Assembly: GCA_958446555.1 (NCBI GenBank) | Contig: CAUCWU010000017.1 | Coordinates: forward strand, 1-14,816 | Source of the DNA: an uncultured Lachnospiraceae bacterium | GTDB taxonomy: Bacteria; Bacillota; Clostridia; Lachnospirales; Lachnospiraceae | DNA: 14,816 nucleotides | Direction: 5' to 3' | Shown here: piece by piece, positions 5,363 through 13,458 of the stretch | Layout of the letters: every line of letters starts with the position of its first letter | How positions within the stretch are numbered: position 1 is the stretch's first letter | The notes under the pieces: model-generated | Told to the model about the DNA's origin: nothing | The model's input: only the letters and a program-made list of their open reading frames with translations | Databases searched by the model: none | Translations under genes and position numbers: made by a program

Positions 5363-7810
5363 ATGAGTCAGCTTACTATTTCAACACAGAAAAAACGTTT
5401 TCCTATTGCTCCAGATCTATACGGCGTATTTTTCGAAGATATCAGCCATGCTGGTGACGGCGGCCTGTATCCAGAGATGCTTCGTAATCGTTCCTTTGAG
5501 GATTCTCTGCTTCCCGATGGCTGTATTACAAACGATAATGGCAAAACATTTATTTCTCCAACAGGATGGATTGATGAGTTCAACAATGGCGAGGGAATGA
5601 CTGACTGGATCGCATCACAAAAGATTGCACCAACCTCAATTCCTGCCTGGTATTCCGAAAATGCAGACATGCAGCTTAATGAAGGTACTACACTCAATGA
5701 TAATCGGCGAGTTTCTCTTCAGGTTGATTTTGAGGAAAATGGCAAAATCTATAACATCGGATATAATGGCATTAATCAGAAAAAGGGAGATGCCTATAAT
5801 TTCTATCTGTTTGCAAAATCAGAACAAACACTGCATCTGACGGTATCCATTCAAATAAATAATCAAACATCCTGCAGCAGCGATATCATCATAAACGATG
5901 CTAATTGGAAACGCTATGATGCACAATTTCTGGCCACTGAAACAGCAAGAAATGCTACTTTCTCCATTCAATGTCAGGAAAAAGGAACCCTTTACCTTGG
6001 CTTTTGTTCTCTTATGCCTGCAGAAACATTTCACGGTCACGGACTTCGCAAGGATCTTGCAGAAAAGCTTGAACAAATGCATCCTTCATTCTTGCGTTTT
6101 CCAGGCGGCTGCATCGTAGAAGGCTTTACACTTGAAACATCTATGTTTTTCTGTAATACTGTCGGTCCCGTTTGGGAACGTCCAAGCCACTGGCTTCTTT
6201 GGCACTATCGAACTACAAATGGTCTGGGATTCCATGAGTATCTGCAGTTATGTGAGGATTTAAAGCTTTCTGCTCTTTATGTGTGCAACTGTGGTATGAC
6301 TTGTCAGGGACGCGGTCCTTATTATTTCAACGAAGCTCAAATGCAGTTTGCTATAAACGATACCTTAAATGCCTTAGAATATGCACTTGGTTCAAGCCAA
6401 ACACATTGGGGCAGTCTGCGTGCAAAAATGGGTCATCCAGAACCGTTTTCCCTTAAATATCTAGAGATTGGCAATGAAAATAGTGGTACTGAATATGAGG
6501 CTTGCTTTAATCGCATTCGAGAAGCTGTGCTTGAACGCTATCCTCAGATCATTATTGTCTCCAACACAAGAAGCGAAACAATAAAAACAGATATTGTAGA
6601 TGATCATTATTACAATATGCCTGAATTTTTTGCAGAAAATATTGATATTTATGATGACTACAGCCGCAAGAATCCCAACATTTTTGTCGGTGAATTTGCA
6701 GTAAACCAAACTTATGAGGGACAGCTGCGCGCTGCAATCTCAGAAGCTATGTTTATGGTTGGCTTTGAACGAAATCAGGATGTTGTAAAGCTTTGTTCTT
6801 ATGCTCCACTATTTTCCCACGTTCATTACCAATCCTGGTATCCAAATCTCATAATGTTTGATAATAGCAGAAGCTATGTTATTCCAAGCTACTATTGTTT
6901 TAAACTATTTGGTGCGAATCGCGGTGACATGGTAGTTTCCTCCAAAGAATCCTGCGAAAAAATTTATCTATCCCTGCATGGTCTTCCTGTCATCAACGGT
7001 GATTGTGGATTAACCTGGAAAAATGCTATTTTCAATAATATACCTGTTTTTCCAACAAAAAACCTGCATGGAAAAGCCATGCAGGACAATGATTCATATG
7101 TTTTACAGGAAAATGATGCCGATGAATTTACTAATCAGTCAATTCGAAGTCAAATTTTACCTGGCGTTGCTCTAGGTAATGATGTAGAAAGCCGTGAAGG
7201 CAGTTTTACTGTTCAAATTTTAGCTGAAAAAGGAAAACGAATCGGCGTTGGTATGTTGTGTTCACCAAAGCCATTCAGCTATTATGACCGAACTGATCCG
7301 AATCCAAAGGATCCATGGATGCTTTTTAATCTAGAGCCTCTGCGCTGGATTGTTGAAGGCAATACTGCTGCTCTATATCGCGGCGGCATTTTCCTTACGC
7401 AATATTCAGAGCCAAAACAAATTTCACTTCGCTATGGAGAATATAATGAGTTTCACTATGAGCTTACAAAAACTGCAGTCAGTTTATATTTAAATGGTAC
7501 ACTCATTGATACTGTTGAACTGCCGCATTATCAATCTATGTGTTCTGTCACGACTGATACTGATGATATTGTAATAATAAAAATTGTCAACTTCTCTGAG
7601 ACAGATGATCCAGTCTGCATTTCAATAGATTGTGATGTAAAATCAGAGTATGAGGTTTCGCAGCTCACTGGAAAAGCTGATTCTGAAAACTCCCTTGACA
7701 ATCCAGACCAAGTTCATGATACAACAACAATGTTAACTGGTGCTGGCAGATGTTTTACCTTTACTGCCCCAGGTCTTTCCGTCAATGTATTAAAATTAAA
7801 GAAAAAATAA
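5363..7810 (+). CDS. GH51 alpha-L-arabinofuranosidase
   Basis: Releases terminal alpha-L-arabinofuranosyl residues from arabinoxylan- or arabinan-derived oligosaccharides; retaining mechanism. The 815-residue protein opens with the clan GH-A-type start YGVFFEDISHAGDGGLYPEM. A beta-sandwich carbohydrate-binding-like insert follows (about 90-220), then the barrel with FRFPGGC-like FLRFPGGC (243-250). The acid/base is Glu372 in LEIGNEN and the nucleophile is Glu444 in VGEFA. It is longer than compact bacterial GH51 enzymes (about 500 residues): a second beta-rich insert (about 530-725) precedes the C-terminal beta-sandwich (about 730-815). There is no signal peptide, so it is probably intracellular. 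ATG 5363 follows AAGGAGG by 8 nt. It is divergently paired with the GH120-like gene, which would remove xylose after arabinose is cleared. Confidence 0.93.
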   Translation: MSQLTISTQKKRFPIAPDLYGVFFEDISHAGDGGLYPEMLRNRSFEDSLLPDGCITNDNGKTFISPTGWIDEFNNGEGMTDWIASQKIAPTSIPAWYSENADMQLNEGTTLNDNRRVSLQVDFEENGKIYNIGYNGINQKKGDAYNFYLFAKSEQTLHLTVSIQINNQTSCSSDIIINDANWKRYDAQFLATETARNATFSIQCQEKGTLYLGFCSLMPAETFHGHGLRKDLAEKLEQMHPSFLRFPGGCIVEGFTLETSMFFCNTVGPVWERPSHWLLWHYRTTNGLGFHEYLQLCEDLKLSALYVCNCGMTCQGRGPYYFNEAQMQFAINDTLNALEYALGSSQTHWGSLRAKMGHPEPFSLKYLEIGNENSGTEYEACFNRIREAVLERYPQIIIVSNTRSETIKTDIVDDHYYNMPEFFAENIDIYDDYSRKNPNIFVGEFAVNQTYEGQLRAAISEAMFMVGFERNQDVVKLCSYAPLFSHVHYQSWYPNLIMFDNSRSYVIPSYYCFKLFGANRGDMVVSSKESCEKIYLSLHGLPVINGDCGLTWKNAIFNNIPVFPTKNLHGKAMQDNDSYVLQENDADEFTNQSIRSQILPGVALGNDVESREGSFTVQILAEKGKRIGVGMLCSPKPFSYYDRTDPNPKDPWMLFNLEPLRWIVEGNTAALYRGGIFLTQYSEPKQISLRYGEYNEFHYELTKTAVSLYLNGTLIDTVELPHYQSMCSVTTDTDDIVIIKIVNFSETDDPVCISIDCDVKSEYEVSQLTGKADSENSLDNPDQVHDTTTMLTGAGRCFTFTAPGLSVNVLKLKKK

Positions 7811-7824
7811 GCAATGCTTACCTC

Positions 7825-7870
7825 CGATTATTATACTCATAAGTTACTTTCTTATGAGTATAATAAATCG
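7825..7870. terminator. Long AT-rich inverted repeat between convergent genes
   Basis: Arms of 19 and 20 nt (7825-7843 and 7851-7870) flank a 7-nt loop. The inner 14 bp, ATTATACTCATAAG against its complement, are perfect, and one extra A bulges in the right arm. It lies 14 nt after the GH51 stop and faces the end of the convergent pdxR gene. There is no T-tract on either side, so it may act as a 3'-end-protecting stem or weak bidirectional terminator. A degenerate small mobile repeat is also possible. Confidence 0.5.
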
Positions 7871-7939
7871 AATAGTCTGCAAATCCAAGTATTCGTTTTT
7901 ACTTCCAAGCCACTGTGACAGTAATGAGCCACCACAATG

Positions 7940-9379
7940 TCACCCTAGTTCACTCAGCACCTGCACAACCTTCTTTATGTTTTCCATGTTGATGGAAGAA
8001 TAATTCATTACATAAGTATTCTCATACGGATTTTCCTGTCCGTTTTGTTCATGCTTTTCTGTGTTCTTTATATAGTAGCGCGACAGCGGATCTAGCTTTA
8101 CTCCGCCTGCCTTTGCCTTTTCGACAATCTCTGCCTCTGTGCAGTCCGACTGGATATGCATAAGAAAATGCACTCCTGCTTCTTCCTCTTGTATCGTGAT
8201 ATATTTTCCGATTGAACCGCTTTTTAGCTCTTTTAGGATCGCATCTCGCTTGTTCTGATAATAATTTCTTAGTCTATTTATATGCTTTTCAAAACTTCCA
8301 TTTTCCATAAACTCAGCCAGCGTGTACTGCTCGAAATTGGATACTGTACAGGAATAAAAGGAAAGCTCATTGTAAAAGCGTGTCGCTAAATCCTCTGGAA
8401 GCACCATGTAACTGATGCGCACCGTGGATGCAAGTGTTTTCGTAAATGTGTTGGTGTAAATTACCTTACCAGAAATGTCGATGCTTTGCAGCGTTGGAAA
8501 TGGTTTTCCACTTAAACGAAGCTCGCTGTCATAGTCATCCTCTATAATGTAGCGCTCTTTTTCCTTTGCCGCCCAACCGAGTAGCTCATAGCGACGACTG
8601 ACTGGCATGACAAGACCAGTTGGAAAATGATGGGACGGCGAGGTGTGAATGATATCAATTTTCTTTTCCTCTAATTCGTGAATAGACACACCAGACTCAT
8701 CCATATCGACATGGCGATAGGTCACGCCCATACTCTTGCAGATTTTACCGATCTTATGATAACCTGGATTTTCCACGCCATATATCAAATTTTTTCCAAG
8801 GAGTTGAATCAAAAGGCCGTAGAGATATTCCGTTCCGGCACCAATGATAATCTGATGCGGTGCGACTTTCATACCTCGAAAATCCCCTAAATAGCGGGCG
8901 ATTGCATTACGAAGAGGCAGGATGCCGCCGCAAGGCGGGTTGATCATCAATTGAATACGGTTATCGTTTAACACACTTCGCACAGTCTTTGTCCAGATAG
9001 TAAATGGAAAAATTTCACTGTCGGTCTGATTGCTGGAAAAATCGGCAAAGTAAGGGGAACAGGCAATACTAGCAGAGTCATCAAACAAATTTGCATCTGC
9101 ACTTGTTTTCGCGCTTGTATTTGGATTTGCCACCATATCAATATCTGACACATAAAAGCCACGTTTTGGCATCGAATAAATATAACCTTCATCTGAAAGC
9201 TGACCGTAGGCATTCTCCACGGTAATCACACTTATACCCAGATTTTTCGCAAAACTGCGTTTTGAGGGCAGCTTCTCACCAGCGCACAATTTTCCTTGCA
9301 AAATGTCGTTTTTGATGCATTTATATAGTGATTCATAAAGTGAATCTGACCCTGTCGCGGTTAAATTATATGTCAACAT
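7940..9379 (-). CDS. pdxR: PdxR, MocR-family (GntR plus aminotransferase-like) regulator of PLP synthesis
   Basis: A 479-residue regulator. Residues 8-77 form a GntR winged helix-turn-helix (LPSKRSFAKNLGISVITVENAYGQLSDEGYIYSMPKRGFYV). After a linker of about 45 residues comes a fold-type I aminotransferase-like domain (about 120-479). PLP-binding residues are visible: Asp282 in IIEDDYDSE and the Schiff-base lysine Lys314 in TNTFTKTLA. In the MocR family this domain senses PLP rather than catalysing transamination. The start is ATG 9379, preceded by GGAGG 11 nt upstream; an in-frame extension to 9502 exists but runs across the intergenic region and gives an unrelated N-terminus. It is divergent from pdxS-pdxT, the classic PdxR arrangement, so it most likely activates pdxST when PLP is low and may repress itself. 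Confidence 0.9.
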   Translation of the reverse strand: MLTYNLTATGSDSLYESLYKCIKNDILQGKLCAGEKLPSKRSFAKNLGISVITVENAYGQLSDEGYIYSMPKRGFYVSDIDMVANPNTSAKTSADANLFDDSASIACSPYFADFSSNQTDSEIFPFTIWTKTVRSVLNDNRIQLMINPPCGGILPLRNAIARYLGDFRGMKVAPHQIIIGAGTEYLYGLLIQLLGKNLIYGVENPGYHKIGKICKSMGVTYRHVDMDESGVSIHELEEKKIDIIHTSPSHHFPTGLVMPVSRRYELLGWAAKEKERYIIEDDYDSELRLSGKPFPTLQSIDISGKVIYTNTFTKTLASTVRISYMVLPEDLATRFYNELSFYSCTVSNFEQYTLAEFMENGSFEKHINRLRNYYQNKRDAILKELKSGSIGKYITIQEEEAGVHFLMHIQSDCTEAEIVEKAKAGGVKLDPLSRYYIKNTEKHEQNGQENPYENTYVMNYSSINMENIKKVVQVLSELG

Positions 9380-9445
9380 CTGATCTTTTTCCTCCAATCT
9401 GACCTTACTGAATATATTTATTTTGGGGATTTTCTTATGTCCACT

Positions 9446-9467
9446 TTGCCAGTATAATGCAAGGCAA
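9446..9467. promoter_or_regulatory. pdxS promoter region with candidate PdxR operator
   Basis: A consensus -10 TATAAT (9453-9458) for pdxS has only a poor -35 (TTTTCT, 9430-9435, 17-nt spacing) and no extended -10, as expected for an activator-dependent promoter. The -10 is framed by the inverted repeat TTGCC (9446-9450) and GGCAA (9463-9467). On the minus strand the related half-motifs ACTGGCA and AGTGGAC occur in tandem just beside it. Binding by PdxR is inferred from the divergent gene arrangement. Confidence 0.45.
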
Positions 9468-9503
9468 GTCAAAAGTAAAGCTTTGGAAAAGGAGAATCTC
9501 ACT

Positions 9504-10403
9504 ATGAATACAACAAATACTTCCGTTACTGCAACTGAACGTTATAAATTAAATAAGGAGCTAGCCCAGATGCTAAAGGGCGGCGTTATTATGGATGTTA
9601 CGACACCGGAACAGGCACGCATTGCGGAGGCTGCTGGTGCATGTGCTGTTATGGCACTTGAGCGTATCCCGGCTGATATACGCGCAGCCGGAGGTGTTTC
9701 CCGTATGAGCGACCCGAAGATGATTCGTGGTATTCAGGAAGCTGTTTCCATCCCTGTTATGGCTAAATGCCGTATCGGCCATTTTGTTGAGGCGCAGGTA
9801 CTTGAGGCAATCGACATCGACTACATTGATGAAAGTGAAGTTCTTTCACCGGCTGATGATGTATACCATATAAATAAGAGAAATTTCAGTGTTCCGTTTG
9901 TCTGCGGTGCTAAGGATTTGGGTGAGGCACTTCGCCGCATCAACGAGGGCGCTTCCATGATTCGTACTAAGGGTGAACCTGGAACTGGCGATATCGTACA
10001 GGCTGTTCGTCATATGAGAAAGATGAACAGCGAAATCCAAAAGCTGACATCTATGCGTGAGGATGAGCTGTTTGAAGCTGCAAAGGTGCTGCAGGTTCCG
10101 TATGATCTTGTTTTATATGTTCACAATAATGGCCGTCTCCCTGTTGTAAACTTTGCTGCAGGCGGTGTGGCTACTCCTGCTGATGCAGCACTTATGATGC
10201 AGCTTGGCGCTGAGGGTGTATTTGTCGGCTCTGGTATCTTTAAGTCTGGCAATCCAGCAAAGCGTGCCGCTGCGATAGTAAAGGCTGTCACTAACTACAC
10301 TGATGCAAAGATGATTGCTGAGCTTTCTGCCGATCTTGGTGAGGCTATGGTCGGAATCAATGAACAGGAAATCGCCTTACTGATGGCAGAAAGAGGAAAA
10401 TAA
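9504..10403 (+). CDS. pdxS: PLP synthase synthase subunit PdxS
   Basis: Makes pyridoxal 5'-phosphate from ribose 5-phosphate, glyceraldehyde 3-phosphate and ammonia supplied by PdxT; cytoplasmic (beta/alpha)8 barrel forming a dodecamer. The 299-residue protein is near-canonical: LKGGVIMDVTTPEQARIAE with Asp31; MALERIPADIR; Lys88 in PVMAKCRIGHF, which forms the first sugar Schiff base; Lys156 in IRTKGEPGTGD, the second catalytic lysine; and the phosphate site GSGIFKS. The start is ATG 9504 because AAGGAG lies 9 nt upstream; an in-frame upstream extension to 9423 crosses the promoter and is rejected. It is the first gene of a two-gene operon with pdxT, 2 nt downstream. Confidence 0.98.
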   Translation: MNTTNTSVTATERYKLNKELAQMLKGGVIMDVTTPEQARIAEAAGACAVMALERIPADIRAAGGVSRMSDPKMIRGIQEAVSIPVMAKCRIGHFVEAQVLEAIDIDYIDESEVLSPADDVYHINKRNFSVPFVCGAKDLGEALRRINEGASMIRTKGEPGTGDIVQAVRHMRKMNSEIQKLTSMREDELFEAAKVLQVPYDLVLYVHNNGRLPVVNFAAGGVATPADAALMMQLGAEGVFVGSGIFKSGNPAKRAAAIVKAVTNYTDAKMIAELSADLGEAMVGINEQEIALLMAERGK

Positions 10404-10405
10404 AG

Positions 10406-11014
10406 ATGACAATCGCAGTTCTCGCTCTGCAGGGTGCCTTTGCAGAGCATGAAAAAATGATTCGCTCTCTCGGCGCAGACTGCATCCTGCTGCGTCAGGC
10501 AAAGGATTTAAAAAAACATTATGACGGGTTGATTCTTCCTGGCGGTGAGAGTACAGTCCAAGGAAAACTATTAAAAGAGCTTGGCATGTTTGAGCCATTA
10601 AAAAAGCAGATCGAAAGCGGTCTTCCCGTCCTTGCGACCTGCGCAGGAATGATTCTTCTTGCTTCTTCTATTGATGGGCAAATTGCTGGGCAGCCAGATT
10701 CATATTTGGGCACACTGCCTGTCCGTGTCAGAAGAAATGCTTACGGAAGACAGTTAGCAAGTTTTCATGCAGAAGCAGATGTCGCAGGCATAGGTGCTGT
10801 CCCGATGACCTTTATCCGTGCCCCATACGTTGTAGAAATGGACAAGGATGCACTTGCTTCTGGTTATGGTCAAATCCTTGCCGTTGTGAATGACCGTATC
10901 GTGGGCGTACGCTACAAGAATCAGTTTGCATTTGCGTTTCATCCAGAATTGGATCCAGACACACGCATTCATCAGGCGTTTCTTGACTGCGTTAAAGCAA
11001 GAACTCCTGACTGA
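10406..11014 (+). CDS. pdxT: PLP synthase glutaminase subunit PdxT
   Basis: Class I glutamine amidotransferase that hydrolyses glutamine and channels ammonia to PdxS. The 202-residue protein has VLALQGAFAEHEKMI at the N-terminus, the LPGGES oxyanion motif (44-49), the nucleophile Cys79 in LATCAGM, and the His179-Glu181 pair in AFHPEL, giving a complete catalytic triad. The start ATG is 2 nt past the pdxS stop and its Shine-Dalgarno (AGAGGAAA) lies within the last pdxS codons, so the two are translationally coupled. Length and motifs are normal. Confidence 0.97.
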   Translation: MTIAVLALQGAFAEHEKMIRSLGADCILLRQAKDLKKHYDGLILPGGESTVQGKLLKELGMFEPLKKQIESGLPVLATCAGMILLASSIDGQIAGQPDSYLGTLPVRVRRNAYGRQLASFHAEADVAGIGAVPMTFIRAPYVVEMDKDALASGYGQILAVVNDRIVGVRYKNQFAFAFHPELDPDTRIHQAFLDCVKARTPD

Positions 11015-11051
11015 AGTCACGAACTTTCAAGTGCCTGTTATAAACCAATAA

Positions 11052-11079
11052 GGAGTCAGAGACAACATTCTCTGGCTCC
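11052..11079. terminator. Probable bidirectional terminator between pdxT and the convergent HAAS gene
   Basis: GGAGTCAGAGA-caacat-TCTCTGGCTCC forms an 11-bp stem with one mismatch or wobble and a 6-nt loop. On the minus strand it is followed by TTATTGGTTT, a fair T-rich tail; on the plus strand the tail is only AT-rich. It lies 38 nt after the pdxT stop and 20 nt after the end of the convergent gene. Confidence 0.65.
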
Positions 11080-11099
11080 AACATCATATTATATATAGG

Positions 11100-12947
11100 T
11101 TACACTCCCGTCTCATAATCCTGCCACTGGTCACTTGATTCACTGACATCCGGCCAATTGTCATCATCATATGTATCCCACTCACCGTTTTGATACAAAT
11201 CCTCAAACCAATCACCATACGAATTATACTGATAAAAACTATGGCGCTCGGGTCCTTCCTCTCCAGCAAAATGAGCGATTCCACCGATTTTTTCCCACAC
11301 TAAATTCGATTGGGTTCTCACAGTTCCATAGTCTAACAGGCTAATTTGGTTGTTCGGTGTAACTATTCCAGTCAGCGCATATCCGCCGCTTCTGCTATCC
11401 TCTTTTACAACAAAATCATCATACGGAATGCGAATCGGTGAATGCTGAATTGCCGCCTCATAGCCAACCTGAACATTATAGTCAACTAGATAGCACACCG
11501 TCAGCGCCTGATAACAGTATACACGGTCTGCACCATGGTTTAATGCATATTCGGCAATGGTTTTTTGTGACATCTCCCATACGCGGCTTGGCTCAAATTC
11601 ATACAACATTCCATCTTTTTCATAGGCGAAAAATGATTGATGGCAAGTTTCTTTTATATCATCGCCCATATCATATCGTCCGGCAATCCAAAATCCACTG
11701 GCCGCCTTAAAGCCAACCTTTGGATTTTCCCAAACGGTAAATGTAGCTACGCGTTCCTGCTGTCCCCTTGCAATATCCGGCACCACACGTTTGCCGCGAA
11801 GCAGCCACATCTTTGGATTTCCTTCGCTTATTTCCCAGTTTCCTTCTCCTCGTCTGTCAAAATAAAAAATGTCGTATGTTTCTAGCTCTGTCTTCTCATC
11901 TTCTGGAAGTATGGATAAAAGTTGCTCCTTCGCCTCCTCCTTTGAAAGCTGTGAAAATTCTTTTTCTGGCAAATTCATCATATATTTGCCATGTACTGGC
12001 CAGATGGAAATTGCTATACTGACAATCGCAGGTAAAAGTGTCATGCCCACGAGTGGAATTAGATACTTCAACAGTTTCTTCCAAGAAAATGGCTCGATTC
12101 CGGCATAGGATTCCTCCTGCAAAATACGCTTGATCTTCCATGTTTTTATAATAAACAAAATATCACAAATTTTAAGTGCAATCACTCCAATTATAATAAG
12201 AAAGCCCCACGTACCATTTACATTTATATTGACACTTTCCTTTGGAAATCCATGAATCGCGTTAAGAATCAATATCAGAAGGGTCTTCGCACAAATAAAG
12301 ACCTTCAGTACCCAGGCAATACTGCCAGCATCCTTGTTTAGTTCTTCTTCCACTGCAGCATCTAAATAATTTGCCATTATCATAAGAACAATTCCGGAAG
12401 CAATCATGTTTCCTACACGTAATCCAGTCTGCAAAATTGCATACGGCTGTGTCTGTGCCAAGACAGTAATCGGCATCAGTAAGCCCAATCCATATGACGC
12501 ATAAAACGCCTTGCGAAATGACTTGCTGATTGTTCTCATGCGATATAAGGAAAATATCATAATATATGTTCCTATCCAACTGATCACATCTGGCCGCATG
12601 TTATTGACATCTGGCAGCCAGATTAAGAAAATTCCAATCCAAAGGACGGTAAGCATCTTATTAAAACCATTGTTGGAATCGTATGGATGCGCAAGCATAA
12701 GTTCATGTGCAAGCTCATTTGCATCACCCATGCGGCTCACCGCCTCTACATAAGCTGCGCTCTCATTCATTCCCTCGTCCATGAGCTCAAATGCCTCGTC
12801 CTCAATGTGATCTTCCATCTCCTCACGAACCATCTTTTTTTCTCTCAAGCCAACAATTTCTTCTGTTACCCGGTCAAGAAAGGCATTCATCTTTTCTATA
12901 TGTCCATTATCTGTCTGATTAGCACCCTTCATCCCAATATCACTCAT
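11100..12947 (-). CDS. HAAS (permease prefix/DUF1700-like) domain membrane protein with large C-terminal domain
   Basis: A 615-residue protein of unknown exact function. Residues 17-88 look like the helical HAAS/permease-prefix domain (FLDRVTEEI...REEMEDHIEDEAFELMDEGMNESAAYVEAVSRMGDANELAHEL), which is characteristically encoded next to PadR regulators, as here. About seven hydrophobic segments follow (about 98-112, 121-136, 147-164, 180-195, 209-229, 246-267, 292-316). A hydrophilic C-terminal half (about 320-615) then ends in an acidic, Trp/Tyr-rich tail (WDTYDDDNWPDVSESSDQWQDY). With a cytoplasmic N-terminus and seven spans, the C-terminal half would face outside. I do not recognise a family for that half. 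It starts 74 nt after padR with AAGGTGAT as Shine-Dalgarno, so the two are probably cotranscribed and it may be a PadR-controlled envelope-stress or transport-associated protein. Confidence 0.75.
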   Translation of the reverse strand: MSDIGMKGANQTDNGHIEKMNAFLDRVTEEIVGLREKKMVREEMEDHIEDEAFELMDEGMNESAAYVEAVSRMGDANELAHELMLAHPYDSNNGFNKMLTVLWIGIFLIWLPDVNNMRPDVISWIGTYIMIFSLYRMRTISKSFRKAFYASYGLGLLMPITVLAQTQPYAILQTGLRVGNMIASGIVLMIMANYLDAAVEEELNKDAGSIAWVLKVFICAKTLLILILNAIHGFPKESVNINVNGTWGFLIIIGVIALKICDILFIIKTWKIKRILQEESYAGIEPFSWKKLLKYLIPLVGMTLLPAIVSIAISIWPVHGKYMMNLPEKEFSQLSKEEAKEQLLSILPEDEKTELETYDIFYFDRRGEGNWEISEGNPKMWLLRGKRVVPDIARGQQERVATFTVWENPKVGFKAASGFWIAGRYDMGDDIKETCHQSFFAYEKDGMLYEFEPSRVWEMSQKTIAEYALNHGADRVYCYQALTVCYLVDYNVQVGYEAAIQHSPIRIPYDDFVVKEDSRSGGYALTGIVTPNNQISLLDYGTVRTQSNLVWEKIGGIAHFAGEEGPERHSFYQYNSYGDWFEDLYQNGEWDTYDDDNWPDVSESSDQWQDYETGV

Positions 12948-13021
12948 AAAATCACCTTCCCTTTCCTCATATACTTTAGATCAGAAATATTCATCAAAGC
13001 GCTATGCCACTTTTTCGCATA

Positions 13022-13357
13022 TTACGCATTTTGCAGCTGCAGCACCTTTCCTACTGCTCCTGCATATTCCTTCCATTCCTCTTTCTGTCTGTCCAACTCT
13101 TTTCTCCCCTTTTTTGTAATCCTATAGAAGCGGCGTTTTCTCGCTGAGCTCGTATCCTCCCAATATGCTTCCAGAAAGCCATCCTGCTCCAGCACATGAA
13201 GAATCGGATAAAGTGTTCCTTCTTTCAGGGAAAAAACTGTTTCAGAACGCTGCTCCAATTCTTTAATGATCTGATAGCCATACATTTCCTTCTCCTCAAG
13301 CACACCAAGTACTAACATAGATGTGCTTCCCTTTACCAATTCTTTATTAACGCTCAT
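13022..13357 (-). CDS. PadR-family transcriptional regulator
   Basis: A 111-residue short-type PadR protein (one winged-helix domain plus a C-terminal dimerisation helix). The signature is LVLGVLEEKEMYGYQIIKELEQRSETVFSLKEGTLYPILHVLEQDGFLEAYWED...RKRRFYRITKKGRKEL. Residues about 10-75 are the winged helix and 80-108 the dimer helix. ATG 13357 has AAAGGAG immediately upstream. It has its own strong promoter with a palindrome over the -10 and is followed by the HAAS-domain protein, a standard partner. The inducing signal is unknown; related regulators respond to phenolic acids, drugs or envelope stress. Confidence 0.93.
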   Translation of the reverse strand: MSVNKELVKGSTSMLVLGVLEEKEMYGYQIIKELEQRSETVFSLKEGTLYPILHVLEQDGFLEAYWEDTSSARKRRFYRITKKGRKELDRQKEEWKEYAGAVGKVLQLQNA

Positions 13358-13404
13358 AATACTCCTTTCCTTCTTGAATAAACTTCGCAGTCAATACCTC
13401 GTAT

Positions 13405-13418
13405 ATCTATGTATAGAT
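13405..13418. promoter_or_regulatory. Candidate PadR operator over the padR -10 box
   Basis: ATCTAT-GT-ATAGAT is a perfect 6-2-6 palindrome. Its right end overlaps the -10 hexamer (13415-13420, minus-strand TAATCT) and it covers the likely transcription start. PadR proteins bind such dyads in their own promoters, so autorepression is a reasonable inference. Confidence 0.6.
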
Positions 13419-13443
13419 TATCATGGTATATGGCTGCTGTCAA
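13415..13443 (-). promoter_or_regulatory. Promoter of padR and the HAAS gene
   Basis: On the minus strand a perfect -35 TTGACA (13443-13438), a 17-nt spacer and -10 TAATCT (13420-13415) preceded by TGA (extended -10). It lies only 15 nt beyond the end of the upstream channel gene. Confidence 0.85.
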
Positions 13444-13458
13444 GTTTTTTTCACTTTA

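Noticed and set aside
9380..9502. In-frame extension of PdxR by 41 residues
   Set aside because: It would cross the divergent promoter region and gives a hydrophobic, non-family N-terminus; GntR proteins start close to ATG 9379.
9423..9503. In-frame extension of PdxS by 27 residues
   Set aside because: It covers the pdxS -10 box and ribosome site; the family start fits ATG 9504.
9380..9503. Possible riboswitch before pdxS
   Set aside because: The leader after the predicted start is only about 40 nt and has no riboswitch-like fold; a protein regulator is encoded next door.
11015..11099. Possible small gene between pdxT and the HAAS gene
   Set aside because: No frame with a start and ribosome site; the space is explained by the terminator hairpin.
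12687..13127. Plus-strand open frame of 146 codons spanning the start of the HAAS gene and the end of padR
   Set aside because: It is antisense to two well-supported genes, rich in Cys, Phe, His and Ser with no family resemblance, and is not a plausible gene.
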